Source of the DNA: Chimaeribacter arupi
GTDB lineage: Bacteria; Pseudomonadota; Gammaproteobacteria; Enterobacterales; Enterobacteriaceae
DNA: 64,000 nucleotides
Assembly: GCF_002858805.1 (NCBI RefSeq)
Contig: NZ_PJZI01000018.1
Span: 1 to 64,000 of the forward strand
Direction: 5' to 3'
A program made the position numbers and the translations under genes. This document shows, in pieces, positions 8,687 to 17,756 of this stretch. Positions within the stretch are counted from its first letter, which is position 1, and every line of letters begins with the position of its first letter. Below the pieces are notes generated by a model. It was not told where the DNA came from and made no database searches. It worked only from the letters and a program-made list of their open reading frames with translations.

Positions 8687-11377
8687 TTATTTTTTCGCTT
8701 TTTTATCCGCTTTTACTGACTCAGTCACGGCAACCGGTTCAACGGCTTCAACCGCTGTAGCCTTCTCTTCCTCAGTAAATTTGCGGCCGTAGTAAGTGTC
8801 CAGCAGGATCTGTTTCAGCTCAGCAATCAGCGGGTAACGTGGGTTAGCCCCAGTACACTGGTCGTCAAAGGCATCTTCAGACAGCTTGTCCACTTTTGCC
8901 AGGAAATCAGCTTCCTGTACGCCGGCTTCGCGGATAGAGGTCGGAATACCCAGGTCGGTTTTGATCTCATCCAGCCAGTTAAGCAGTTTCTCGATTTTTT
9001 GTGCAGTGCGATCGCCGGGTGCACTCAGGCCAAGGTGGTCAGCGATTTCAGCATAACGACGACGCGCCTGCGGACGGTCATACTGGCTGAAGGCTGTTTG
9101 CTTGGTCGGGTTATCATTCGCGTTATAGCGGATGACGTTGGAGATCAGCATCGCATTCGCCAGACCGTGAGGAATGTGGAACTCTGAACCCAGTTTGTGG
9201 GCGATAGAGTGGCAGACCCCCAGGAAGGCGTTCGCAAAGGCGATCCCTGCGATAGTCGCCGCGTTATGTACACGTTCGCGGGCAACCGGGTTTTTCGCCC
9301 CGTCACGGTAGCTTTGCGGCAGGTTCTCTTTCAGCAGTTTCAGGGCTTGCAGCGCCTGGCCGTCAGAATACTCATTCGCCAGCACAGACACATAGGCTTC
9401 CAGCGCATGGGTCACTGCATCCAAACCGCCAAAGGCACACAGCGACTTCGGCATGTTCATCACCAGGTTGGCGTCAACAATCGCCATATCCGGGGTCAGG
9501 GCATAGTCTGCCAGCGGGTATTTCTGGCCGGTTGCGTCATCGGTCACCACGGCAAACGGCGTAACTTCAGAGCCGGTACCTGAGGTGGTGGTAATGGCCA
9601 CCATTTTTGCTTTGACGCCCATTTTCGGGAATTTGTAGATGCGTTTACGGATATCCATAAAGCGCAGCGCCAGTTCTTCGAAATGGGTTTCCGGATGCTC
9701 GTACATGACCCACATAATTTTGGCTGCATCCATCGGCGAACCACCACCCAGCGCGATAATGACGTCTGGTTTAAAGGAGTTCATCAGCTCCGCCCCTTTA
9801 CGCACAATGCTCAGGGTTGGATCAGCCTCTACTTCAAAGAACACCTCGGTTTCGATACCGTGCGATTTCAGTACGCTGGTGACCTGGTCGGCATAACCAT
9901 TGTTGAACAGGAAACGGTCAGTGACGATAAAGGCACGTTTAGCGCCATCAGTTGCCACCTCTTCCAGTGCAATCGGCAGTGAGCCACGACGGAAGTAGAT
10001 GGATTTCGGAAGTTTATGCCACAACATATTTTCTGCTCGTTTCGCAACGGTTTTCTTGTTGATCAGGTGTTTAGGCCCTACGTTCTCAGAAATTGAGTTA
10101 CCGCCCCAGGAGCCGCAGCCCAGAGTCAGAGAAGGAGCCAGTTTGAAGTTGTACAGGTCACCGATCCCACCCTGTGACGCCGGGGTGTTAATCAGGATAC
10201 GGGCCGTCTTCATCTTGTCGCCGAAGTAATTTACGCGTTCCGGCTGGTTGTCCTGGTCTGTGTAGAGGCAGGAGGTGTGGCCGATACCACCCATCGCCAC
10301 CAGTTTTTCTGCCTTGCTGACCGCATCATGGAAGTCAGTGGCACGGTACATCGCCAGGGTGGGGGAGAGTTTTTCATGAGCGAAAGGCTCAGACTCATCC
10401 ACCAGCGTTACTTCACCAATCAGCACTTTGGTGGAAGCCGGCACACGGATACCGGCCATTTCAGCGATTTTATGCGCCGGCTGGCCAACAATTGCTGCGT
10501 TCAGGCCACCATTTTTCAGGATAATATCCTGAACGGCTTTCAGCTCCTGGCCGCGCAGCAGATAGCCGCCGTGGCTGGCAAAACGTTCGCGGACAGCGTC
10601 ATACACAGCGTCTACAACGATGACGGACTGTTCAGACGCACAGATAACGCCGTTATCGAAGGTTTTGGACATCAGGATAGACGCGACAACACGTTTGATA
10701 TCTGCCGTTTCATCCACGACTACCGGGGTGTTACCGGCCCCTACACCGATAGCCGGTTTACCGGAGCTATAGGCGGCTTTCACCATACCCGGGCCACCGG
10801 TCGCCAGAATCAGGTTCAGGTCCGGGTGATGCATCAGTTGATTGGAAAGCTCAACGGACGGCTCATCAATCCAGCCGATAATGTCTTTTGGCGCCCCAGC
10901 GGCAATGGCGGCCTGCAGGACAATGTCTGCGGCCTTGTTGGTGGCGTTTTTAGCACGTGGGTGCGGGGAAAAGATGATGCCGTTACGGGTTTTCAGGCTA
11001 ATCAGCGCCTTGAAAATCGCAGTAGAAGTTGGGTTGGTGGTAGGAACGATACCGCAAATCAGGCCAATAGGTTCAGCGATGGTGATAGTCCCGAAGGTGT
11101 CATCTTCTGACAAAACCCCACAGGTTTTTTCATCTTTATAGGCGTTGTAAATATATTCAGAAGCAAAGTGGTTTTTGATGACTTTATCTTCCACAATACC
11201 CATGCCGGATTCTGCAACAGCCATTTTGGCTAAGGGAATACGGGCATCGGCGGCAGCCAGGGCAGCGGCACGGAAGATCTTGTCGACTTGCTCCTGAGTA
11301 AAGTTGGCATACTCGCGCTGGGCTTCTTTGACACGGGCCACAAGTGCGTTAAGTTCAGCAACATTCGTTACAGCCAT
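8687..11377 (-). CDS. adhE: Bifunctional acetaldehyde-CoA/alcohol dehydrogenase
   Basis: AdhE reduces acetyl-CoA to acetaldehyde and then to ethanol, re-oxidising NADH in fermentation; the protein forms long spirosome filaments. The 896-aa chain (E. coli 891) has an N-terminal aldehyde dehydrogenase domain (about 1-440) with the catalytic cysteine in FDNGVICASEQ, a linker, and an iron-dependent alcohol dehydrogenase domain (about 450-870) with GGGSPMDAAK and metal ligands in GLDAVTHALEAY and GVCHSIAHKLGSEFHIPHG. The lysine-rich tail is slightly extended. GGAGAGC precedes the ATG. The perfect FNR box upstream suggests oxygen control. Confidence 0.97.
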   Translation of the reverse strand: MAVTNVAELNALVARVKEAQREYANFTQEQVDKIFRAAALAAADARIPLAKMAVAESGMGIVEDKVIKNHFASEYIYNAYKDEKTCGVLSEDDTFGTITIAEPIGLICGIVPTTNPTSTAIFKALISLKTRNGIIFSPHPRAKNATNKAADIVLQAAIAAGAPKDIIGWIDEPSVELSNQLMHHPDLNLILATGGPGMVKAAYSSGKPAIGVGAGNTPVVVDETADIKRVVASILMSKTFDNGVICASEQSVIVVDAVYDAVRERFASHGGYLLRGQELKAVQDIILKNGGLNAAIVGQPAHKIAEMAGIRVPASTKVLIGEVTLVDESEPFAHEKLSPTLAMYRATDFHDAVSKAEKLVAMGGIGHTSCLYTDQDNQPERVNYFGDKMKTARILINTPASQGGIGDLYNFKLAPSLTLGCGSWGGNSISENVGPKHLINKKTVAKRAENMLWHKLPKSIYFRRGSLPIALEEVATDGAKRAFIVTDRFLFNNGYADQVTSVLKSHGIETEVFFEVEADPTLSIVRKGAELMNSFKPDVIIALGGGSPMDAAKIMWVMYEHPETHFEELALRFMDIRKRIYKFPKMGVKAKMVAITTTSGTGSEVTPFAVVTDDATGQKYPLADYALTPDMAIVDANLVMNMPKSLCAFGGLDAVTHALEAYVSVLANEYSDGQALQALKLLKENLPQSYRDGAKNPVARERVHNAATIAGIAFANAFLGVCHSIAHKLGSEFHIPHGLANAMLISNVIRYNANDNPTKQTAFSQYDRPQARRRYAEIADHLGLSAPGDRTAQKIEKLLNWLDEIKTDLGIPTSIREAGVQEADFLAKVDKLSEDAFDDQCTGANPRYPLIAELKQILLDTYYGRKFTEEEKATAVEAVEPVAVTESVKADKKAKK

Positions 11378-11899
11378 AATGCTCTCCTGATAAGGTTAAA
11401 CTCTTTTAGTAAATGAGCTGTCAGCACCGCATCAAGTATAGTCCTGGGGGACATATTCGCTTGGGGCGTTACCCGATTCCCTGGGGATGTACAATTATCG
11501 CTTATTTACTGAAAGAGCTTGTCAGCATGCTGCAGTGCGGCGTAATGAGGAAAATGGCCGCTAATGATGAAGTTGGACAGGATCTCGTGATTTCTTAATA
11601 TGTGCTCATGGTACTCTTCCCTGCACAGGTTTTCTTGATCTGGATCAAGAAAACCCCAAGCTGACACCTTTCAGCAACAGATAAAATGAGAAAAACTCTC
11701 ATAGATAAGAAATGTTTTTTATTTCTTGTAAAAAATAAAAGATTACAGAAAAAGCTTCGCCAGAGGGGAGTGTTTTATCTTATAACTACTTCTAATATCG
11801 CTATTAAATCCTGCTTATGAGGATGGATTATATCGGGTAATTCCATTACATTAGCGGCCTTCAAAATGTCACCTTTATGGCCTGTTGACGGAGTTCTGC
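11378..11899. promoter_or_regulatory. adhE-ychE divergent region
   Basis: 522 bp without a gene. It contains the long adhE leader, the FNR box at 11635-11648 and an AT-rich tract at about 11690-11760. A further weak dyad, GGGGCGTTACCCGATTCCC at about 11463-11481, lies near the adhE start. In E. coli the adhE leader needs RNase III processing; I could not verify a comparable structure here. Confidence 0.55.
11635..11648. promoter_or_regulatory. FNR binding site, perfect consensus
   Basis: TTGAT-CTGG-ATCAA matches the FNR consensus TTGATNNNNATCAA in every defined position. The symmetry extends to 11-bp arms (11630-11640 and 11643-11653). It lies 258 bp before adhE and about 250 bp before ychE. 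The same 14-mer occurs before ompW. Confidence 0.85.
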
Positions 11900-12544
11900 G
11901 TGAGCCAGACACTACTGGATTTGTCAGGATACATTAAATTTTTTGTCGGCCTTTTTGCGCTGGTTAACCCGATCGGCATCCTGCCGGTATTTATCAGTAT
12001 GACCAGCTACCAGGCGGCAGCCGGCAGAAATAAAACCAACCTGACGGCGAATTTGTCAGTGGCCATTATTCTGTGTACCTCGCTGTTCCTGGGGGATGCG
12101 ATTCTGCATCTTTTCGGCATTTCCATTGATTCCTTCAGGATTGCCGGCGGCATACTGGTCGTGACCATTGCGATGTCAATGATCAGCGGGAAGCTGGGCG
12201 AAGACAAGCAAAACAAGCAGGAAAAATCGGAGTCAGCGATCCGCGAAAGTGTTGGGGTGGTGCCGCTGGCGTTGCCGTTAATGGCAGGGCCGGGCGCAAT
12301 CAGCTCCACTATTGTCTGGAGCTCCCGTTACCATAGCTGGCAGAACCTGCTCGGGCTGACACTAGCTATCGCCTTCTTCTCTTTCTGCTGTTGGCTGTTG
12401 TTCCGGGCGGCTCCCCTAGTGGTGCGGCTGCTGGGGCAGACCGGCATCAACGTGGTGACACGGATTATGGGATTATTATTGATGGCACTAGGTATCGAAT
12501 TTATTGTTACCGGTATCAAAACAATTTTCCCCGGACTGCTGTAA
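11900..12544 (+). CDS. ychE: MarC family inner membrane protein YchE
   Basis: A 214-aa polytopic membrane protein of the MarC/UPF0056 family with about six hydrophobic segments, the first being YIKFFVGLFALVNPIGILPVF. The NPIG and PLMAGPG motifs are conserved in the family. Function is unknown; the name MarC is historical. I choose the GTG at 11900, preceded by GGAG, because it gives the 215-aa family length; a TTG 15 bp upstream is also open. As in E. coli it stands upstream of the opp operon. Confidence 0.88.
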   Translation: MSQTLLDLSGYIKFFVGLFALVNPIGILPVFISMTSYQAAAGRNKTNLTANLSVAIILCTSLFLGDAILHLFGISIDSFRIAGGILVVTIAMSMISGKLGEDKQNKQEKSESAIRESVGVVPLALPLMAGPGAISSTIVWSSRYHSWQNLLGLTLAIAFFSFCCWLLFRAAPLVVRLLGQTGINVVTRIMGLLLMALGIEFIVTGIKTIFPGLL

Positions 12545-13258
12545 CATTATTTCCGCACACGCCTTTTCTTTTCGCTTGTCCCTGTTAGTTCGTGAACACG
12601 CTTTACGGGCTGACAGGCAGCCTCCCTTATTCTTTCCTGCCTTTTATCAGTGCACTATTTGCTGAGTAAAACAGCGGTTGCACCATCATGGCGCATTAAA
12701 ACGGCATGAATGATCCAACGGTGTTCATGGCCTCCTTTCTGATACTTTTCCTGTGTTTAAAGCTGTCATAAAAATGTCATTTTTCTCACTGATGTTAATT
12801 TAGTCACATCATTCTGCAGGGCTTGTGAAGCACGTGGTGAGATGATATTAGTGTTAATTCGGACTTGCACAGCGGTTTATTCTTCAGGCGTCAGTGTTGT
12901 TAACGCTTTGTTTTTGGTTTTTTGATTATCACAGAAGCCTGGGTCAGGAAGATTTCCTGGTCATAGTGTAAGTTATTGTATTTAGTTGATTTATTTAGAT
13001 TTGGCGGTTTGTTTCCAGTCCTTTCCGGTCTGGGTGCCTTTTGTTAAAAGAGAAATGCTTAACATTTCTGTAAATTAGATTGGCACAACATTTTCGCTTC
13101 TGATAATTTTTCGAACCCACCTTGTGTGCAGACCTTTTCGGACAACAGCAGTCTCTTTTGGGCAATGGCAGTTTCATTCAGCCAATTCAAACAGGCAGGC
13201 CTGAAATTTGCTAGTTAACACGTCTTATGTGATCTAATTAAAACAGAGGGAGGAGAGT
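12545..13258 (+). promoter_or_regulatory. Long leader and promoter region of the opp operon
   Basis: 714 bp without a convincing gene between ychE and the first oppA. It is AT-rich and probably holds the opp promoter and a long 5' untranslated region. Two visible items are an NtrC-like dyad GCACC-ATCAT-GGCGC (12680-12694) and CACAACAT (13084-13091), which fits the C/A-rich target type of the small RNA GcvB, a known repressor of oppA in enteric bacteria. Neither is proven. I found no -24/-12 sigma-54 promoter with correct spacing. Confidence 0.45.
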
Positions 13259-14902
13259 GTGGCAGTGATCTCATTATTGTTTAACCCTGCCCGTGCAGCC
13301 ATGTTTGCCGCGTTGGCCGGTACTTTACCTGTTCCCATGTTGTTTGCTGCCGACGTCCCGGCATCTGTGGCGCTGGCTAAACAGCAGAGCATCGTGATTA
13401 ATAATGGCTCAGAAGTCTCTTCCCTGGATCCGCAAAAAATAGAGGGTGTGCCTGAATCGAATATTATTCTCAACCTCCTTGAAGGCCTGGTTGAGACGGA
13501 CGCCAACGGCCACATTGTGCCGGGTGTGGCAGAGCGCTGGGAAAACAGCGGTTACCGGGTCTGGACATTCCATCTGCGTCAAAACAGCCGCTGGAGTGAC
13601 GGTACGCCGGTCACGGCTGAAGACTTCGTCTATAGCTGGCAGCGCCTGGTCGACCCAAAAACAGCCTCACCTTACGGCAGTTACCTGCAATTCGGCAAAG
13701 TCGACAATATCGACGACATTCTGGCCGGTAAAAAAGCGCCGGATACATTGGGCGTCAAGGCACTGGATGCAACAACGCTGCAGGTGACGTTAAGTGCGCC
13801 GGTGCCTTATTTCGTCTCACTGCTGGCGAATACATCCCTTAAGCCGGTCAAGCGGTCAGTGATTGAAAAGTATGGCGAACGCTGGACCCAGCCGGAGAAT
13901 TACGTCGGCAATGGGGCCTTCCGCCTGAAAAAGTGGGTGGTGAATGAGCGCATTGAACTTGAGCGCAGCCCCACCTACTGGAACAACGGTAAGACGGTGA
14001 TTGAACACGCGACCTTCCTGCCGATCTCCTCGGAAGTGAGCGACGTTAACCGTTACCGCAGCGGCGATACCGACATCACCAGCAGTGCGATTCCCCCCAC
14101 CTTATTCCCGATGGTGAAAAAAGAGCTGACGACCCAGCTGCATGTCAGCCCGCTGCTGTGCACCTTTTACTATGAGCTGAATAACCGCCGCCCACCATTG
14201 AATGATGCGCGTGTGCGTACCGCGCTGAAAATGGGGCTGGACCGCCAGATCATCACGGAAAAAATCATGGGGCAGGGGCAGATCCCGGCCTATGGCCTGA
14301 CGCCGCCTTACACCGCAGGTGCCGGGTTTACCGCGCCTGCCTGGGCCGGCTGGAGCCAGCAGCAGCGCAATGCCGAAGGGCGCAAATTACTGGCGGAGGC
14401 CGGGTTCACTGCCCAGAACCCGCTGAAAGTCGCGCTGCTTTACAACACGTCTGATCAAAACAAACAACAGGCGATTGCTGCCGCCTCAATGTGGACGAAA
14501 AACCTGGGCGCGCAGGTCACCCTGCAGAACCAGGAGTGGAAAACCATGCTGGAAACGCGCCGCCAGGGTAACTATGACATTGCCCGCGCGACCTGGTGCG
14601 CCGATTACAACGAGCCGTCAAGTTTCCTCAGCATGGCGATCTCGACCAGCAGCAATAACACCATGTTCTATAAAAGTGCGGCGTTTGACCGCCTGATGGC
14701 GCAGTCACTGACCGCACCGGATGACGCAGCCCGCCATGCCCTGTACCAGCAGGCAGAGAATCAGCTGGACAGCGATTCCGCGGTGGTGCCGGTCTATTAC
14801 CGCGTCAGCGCCCGGCTGGTGAAACCCACGGTGGGCGGTTTTACCGGCAAAGACCCGCAGGACCTGACGGATTTGAAGAATTACTACCGGATCCAGCCCT
14901 GA
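13259..14902 (+). CDS. oppA: Periplasmic oligopeptide-binding protein, first OppA copy
   Basis: A 547-aa solute-binding protein of the SBP family 5 for an oligopeptide ABC importer. An N-terminal signal peptide ends near LFA-ADVP, giving the mature start ADVPASVALA like E. coli OppA. The two cysteines that form the OppA disulphide are kept (LLCTFYYELNN and ATWCADYNEPSSF), as is DYNEP, which binds the peptide N-terminus. The start is a GTG at 13259 after GGGAGGAGAG; a GTG two codons later is possible. It is a diverged tandem paralog of the next gene and may widen peptide range. Confidence 0.92.
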   Translation: MAVISLLFNPARAAMFAALAGTLPVPMLFAADVPASVALAKQQSIVINNGSEVSSLDPQKIEGVPESNIILNLLEGLVETDANGHIVPGVAERWENSGYRVWTFHLRQNSRWSDGTPVTAEDFVYSWQRLVDPKTASPYGSYLQFGKVDNIDDILAGKKAPDTLGVKALDATTLQVTLSAPVPYFVSLLANTSLKPVKRSVIEKYGERWTQPENYVGNGAFRLKKWVVNERIELERSPTYWNNGKTVIEHATFLPISSEVSDVNRYRSGDTDITSSAIPPTLFPMVKKELTTQLHVSPLLCTFYYELNNRRPPLNDARVRTALKMGLDRQIITEKIMGQGQIPAYGLTPPYTAGAGFTAPAWAGWSQQQRNAEGRKLLAEAGFTAQNPLKVALLYNTSDQNKQQAIAAASMWTKNLGAQVTLQNQEWKTMLETRRQGNYDIARATWCADYNEPSSFLSMAISTSSNNTMFYKSAAFDRLMAQSLTAPDDAARHALYQQAENQLDSDSAVVPVYYRVSARLVKPTVGGFTGKDPQDLTDLKNYYRIQP

Positions 14903-15072
14903 ACCGGGCTTCCTGTCATAAGAATCAGGGGTAGTGCCCTTACTCAGGGCGGTACAAAGTGAGCCACTGCGGTGCGGCCTCCGTTCCGGCCCATCCGCAG
15001 TCACACTCCGTTCGCGGAGCAATCCTGCCGTTTGGCGGCGGGTTCATAATAAAAAGTGGAGTTAAAAAGAGA

Positions 15073-16710
15073 ATGACCAACATCACGAAAAAAACAGGGC
15101 TGGCCGTCGCGGTCATGGCAGCGATGGGCATCAGCAGCGCGTTTGCGGCTGAGGTGCCGGCAGGCGTCCAGCTGGCAGCGAAACAGGAGCTGGTACGTAA
15201 CAACGGGTCGGAAGTGCAATCCCTTGACCCGCATAAAGTGGAAGGGGTGCCGGAATCCAACGTCATCCGTGATTTGCAGGAAGGGCTGGTCAACACCTCA
15301 GTCAAAGACGGCAGCGTCACGCCGGGTGTGGCAGAAAGCTGGGATAACAAAGACTTCAAAGTCTGGACGTTCCACCTGCGTAAAGACGCCAAATGGTCGA
15401 ACGGCGAGCCGGTGACGGCAGAAGATTTCGTGTTCAGCTGGCAGCGCCTGGCCGATCCGAAAACCGCTTCACCGTATGAGAGCTACCTGCAATATGGTCA
15501 CATTGCCAATATTGATGACATCATCACCGGCAAAAAAAGCCCGGATACGCTGGGCGTGAAAGCCATTGATGACCACACCCTGGAAGTCACCCTGACCCAG
15601 CCGGTGCCGTATTTCGTTAAAATGCTTTCCCATACCTCGATGAAACCGGTCAATAAAAAGGCCGTGGAGAAGTTTGGCGACAAATGGACGCAGCCGGAAA
15701 ACTACGTCAGCAACGGCGCTTACAAGCTGAAAACCTGGACGGTCAACGAGCGCATCGTGCTGGAGCGCAACCCGCAATACTGGGATAACGCCCATACGGT
15801 GATCAATCAGGTCACCTACCTGCCGATCTCCTCGGAAGTCACCGACGTTAACCGCTACCGCAGCGGTGAAATCGACATGACCTACAACAACATGCCGATT
15901 GAGCTGTTCCAGAAACTGAAGAAAGAGATCCCGAACGAGGTGCATGTTGACCCGTATCTCTGCACCTACTATTACGAAATCAATAACCAGAAAGCCCCGT
16001 TCAATGACGTGCGTGTCCGTACCGCGCTGAAACTGGGCCTGGATCGTGACATCATCGTCAATAAAGTGAAAAACCAGGGCGATCTGCCGGCCTACGGCTT
16101 TACCCCGCCGTACACTGACGGCACGGAAGGCAAGCTGACCAAGCCGGAGTGGTTCACCTGGACGCAGGAAAAACGCAACGAAGAAGCCAAAAAACTGCTG
16201 GCAGAAGCGGGCTACGGCCCAGGCAAACCGCTGAGCTTTGACCTGCTGTACAACACCTCTGACCTGCACAAAAAGCTGGCGATTGCCGCCTCGTCCATCT
16301 GGAAGAAAAACCTGGGCGTCAACGTGAAGCTGGAGAACCAGGAATGGAAAACCTTCCTGGATACCCGTCATCAGGGGACGTTTGATGTGGCACGTGCCGG
16401 CTGGTGTTCTGATTACAACGAGCCGACCTCGTTCCTGAACATGTTACTCTCCGACAGCAGCAACAATACTGCCCATTATAAAAGTGAAGTATTTGATAAG
16501 CTGATCGCAGATACCATGACGGTGAAAACGGACAGCGAGCGCGCCGACCTTTACCAGAAAGCGGAAGCACAACTGGATAAAGACTCCGTGCTCGTCCCGG
16601 TCTACTACTATGTTAACGCACGTCTGGTGAAACCTTACGTCGGTGGCTATACCGGTAAAGACCCGCAGGACAACGTCTACGTTAAAGACCTCTACATTAT
16701 TAAACACTGA
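15073..16710 (+). CDS. oppA: Periplasmic oligopeptide-binding protein, second OppA copy
   Basis: The 545-aa protein is the closer match to E. coli OppA (543 aa). It has a signal peptide MTNITKKTGLAVAVMAAMGISSAFA, cut before AEVPAG, the cysteine pair (YLCTYYYEINN, GWCSDYNEPTSF) and the peptide-anchoring DYNEP motif. I start at 15073, where the family N-terminus begins; the upstream open frame has no family support. It lies 170 bp after the first oppA without a clear terminator between them, and 110 bp before oppB with two hairpins, which should make this binding protein more abundant than the membrane parts. Confidence 0.95.
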   Translation: MTNITKKTGLAVAVMAAMGISSAFAAEVPAGVQLAAKQELVRNNGSEVQSLDPHKVEGVPESNVIRDLQEGLVNTSVKDGSVTPGVAESWDNKDFKVWTFHLRKDAKWSNGEPVTAEDFVFSWQRLADPKTASPYESYLQYGHIANIDDIITGKKSPDTLGVKAIDDHTLEVTLTQPVPYFVKMLSHTSMKPVNKKAVEKFGDKWTQPENYVSNGAYKLKTWTVNERIVLERNPQYWDNAHTVINQVTYLPISSEVTDVNRYRSGEIDMTYNNMPIELFQKLKKEIPNEVHVDPYLCTYYYEINNQKAPFNDVRVRTALKLGLDRDIIVNKVKNQGDLPAYGFTPPYTDGTEGKLTKPEWFTWTQEKRNEEAKKLLAEAGYGPGKPLSFDLLYNTSDLHKKLAIAASSIWKKNLGVNVKLENQEWKTFLDTRHQGTFDVARAGWCSDYNEPTSFLNMLLSDSSNNTAHYKSEVFDKLIADTMTVKTDSERADLYQKAEAQLDKDSVLVPVYYYVNARLVKPYVGGYTGKDPQDNVYVKDLYIIKH

Positions 16711-16728
16711 GTGACACACTGAGTGCGA

Positions 16729-16751
16729 CGGGCAGGCCCTGAGCCTGCCCG
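16729..16751 (+). terminator. Attenuating hairpin between oppA and oppB
   Basis: CGGGCAGGC and GCCTGCCCG pair around CCTGA with no T-run, so it is more likely a 3'-end stabiliser or partial terminator than a full stop. A second small hairpin, AAGCCG and CGGCTT around TTTTTG, follows at 16786-16803 just before oppB. Confidence 0.6.
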
Positions 16752-16820
16752 CTTATCATAATGAAGAGAGTGAGCTGTCGTTATAAAGCCGTTTTTGCGG
16801 CTTAAGAACAGGTATGGGCA

Positions 16821-17741
16821 ATGTTAAAGTTTATTTTCCGTCGCTGTCTGGAAGCCATTCCGACACTTTTTATTCTGATCACCATCTCGTTCTTTATGAT
16901 GCGTCTTGCGCCGGGCAGCCCGTTTACCGGTGAGCGTAATCTTCCGCCCGAGGTGATGGCTAATATTGAGGCGAAATATCACCTCAATGATCCGATGTAC
17001 AAACAGTATTTCAATTACCTGGAGCAACTGGCCAAAGGCGACTTCGGCCCGTCCTTTAAATACAAAGACTACACGGTGAATGACCTGGTGGCGGCGTCCT
17101 TCCCGGTATCCGCCAAACTGGGGCTGGCCGCCTTTGTGCTGGCGGTGGTGCTGGGGGTCACGGCCGGTGTCATTGCCGCGCTGAACCAGAACACCAAATG
17201 GGATTATACCGTGATGGGGTTCGCGATGACCGGCGTGGTTATCCCGAGCTTTGTGGTGGCGCCGTTGCTGGTGCTTATCTTCGCCATCACGCTGAAATGG
17301 CTGCCGGGCGGGGGCTGGAACGGCGGGGCACCCAGATTCATCATCCTGCCGATGGTGGCGTTATCCCTGGCGTATATCGCCAGTATCGCGCGCATCACCC
17401 GCGGGTCAATGATTGAGGTGCTGCACTCCAACTTCATCCGCACCGCCCGTGCCAAAGGGCTGCCGATGCGCCGCATCATCCTGCGCCACGCGCTGAAGCC
17501 GGCGCTGTTGCCGGTGATGTCCTACATGGGCCCGGCCTTTGTCGGCATCATCACCGGGTCAATGGTGATTGAAACCATTTACGGCCTGCCGGGTATCGGC
17601 CAGTTGTTTGTGAACGGCGCCCTGAACCGTGACTACTCCCTGGTGCTGAGCCTGACCATCCTGGTGGGCGGGCTGACGATTCTGTTCAACGCGATTGTTG
17701 ACGTGCTGTATGCCGTTATCGATCCGAAAATCCGTTATTAA
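16821..17741 (+). CDS. oppB: Oligopeptide ABC transporter permease OppB
   Basis: OppB is one of two membrane subunits of the oligopeptide importer. The 306-aa protein has six predicted transmembrane helices, the first at about 9-30 (LEAIPTLFILITISFFMMRL), and the EAA loop that contacts the ATPase (IRTARAKGLPMRRIILRHALKPALLP). Length and sequence match E. coli OppB exactly. The gene follows oppA after a spacer with two hairpins and precedes oppC by 15 bp. Confidence 0.97.
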   Translation: MLKFIFRRCLEAIPTLFILITISFFMMRLAPGSPFTGERNLPPEVMANIEAKYHLNDPMYKQYFNYLEQLAKGDFGPSFKYKDYTVNDLVAASFPVSAKLGLAAFVLAVVLGVTAGVIAALNQNTKWDYTVMGFAMTGVVIPSFVVAPLLVLIFAITLKWLPGGGWNGGAPRFIILPMVALSLAYIASIARITRGSMIEVLHSNFIRTARAKGLPMRRIILRHALKPALLPVMSYMGPAFVGIITGSMVIETIYGLPGIGQLFVNGALNRDYSLVLSLTILVGGLTILFNAIVDVLYAVIDPKIRY

Positions 17742-17756
17742 CGCTGGAGCACGCTC

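Noticed and set aside
12545-13258. Sigma-54 promoter downstream of the NtrC-like site
   Set aside because: TGGCAC at 13081 has GG and GC 12 bases apart instead of 10; no other pair had correct spacing.
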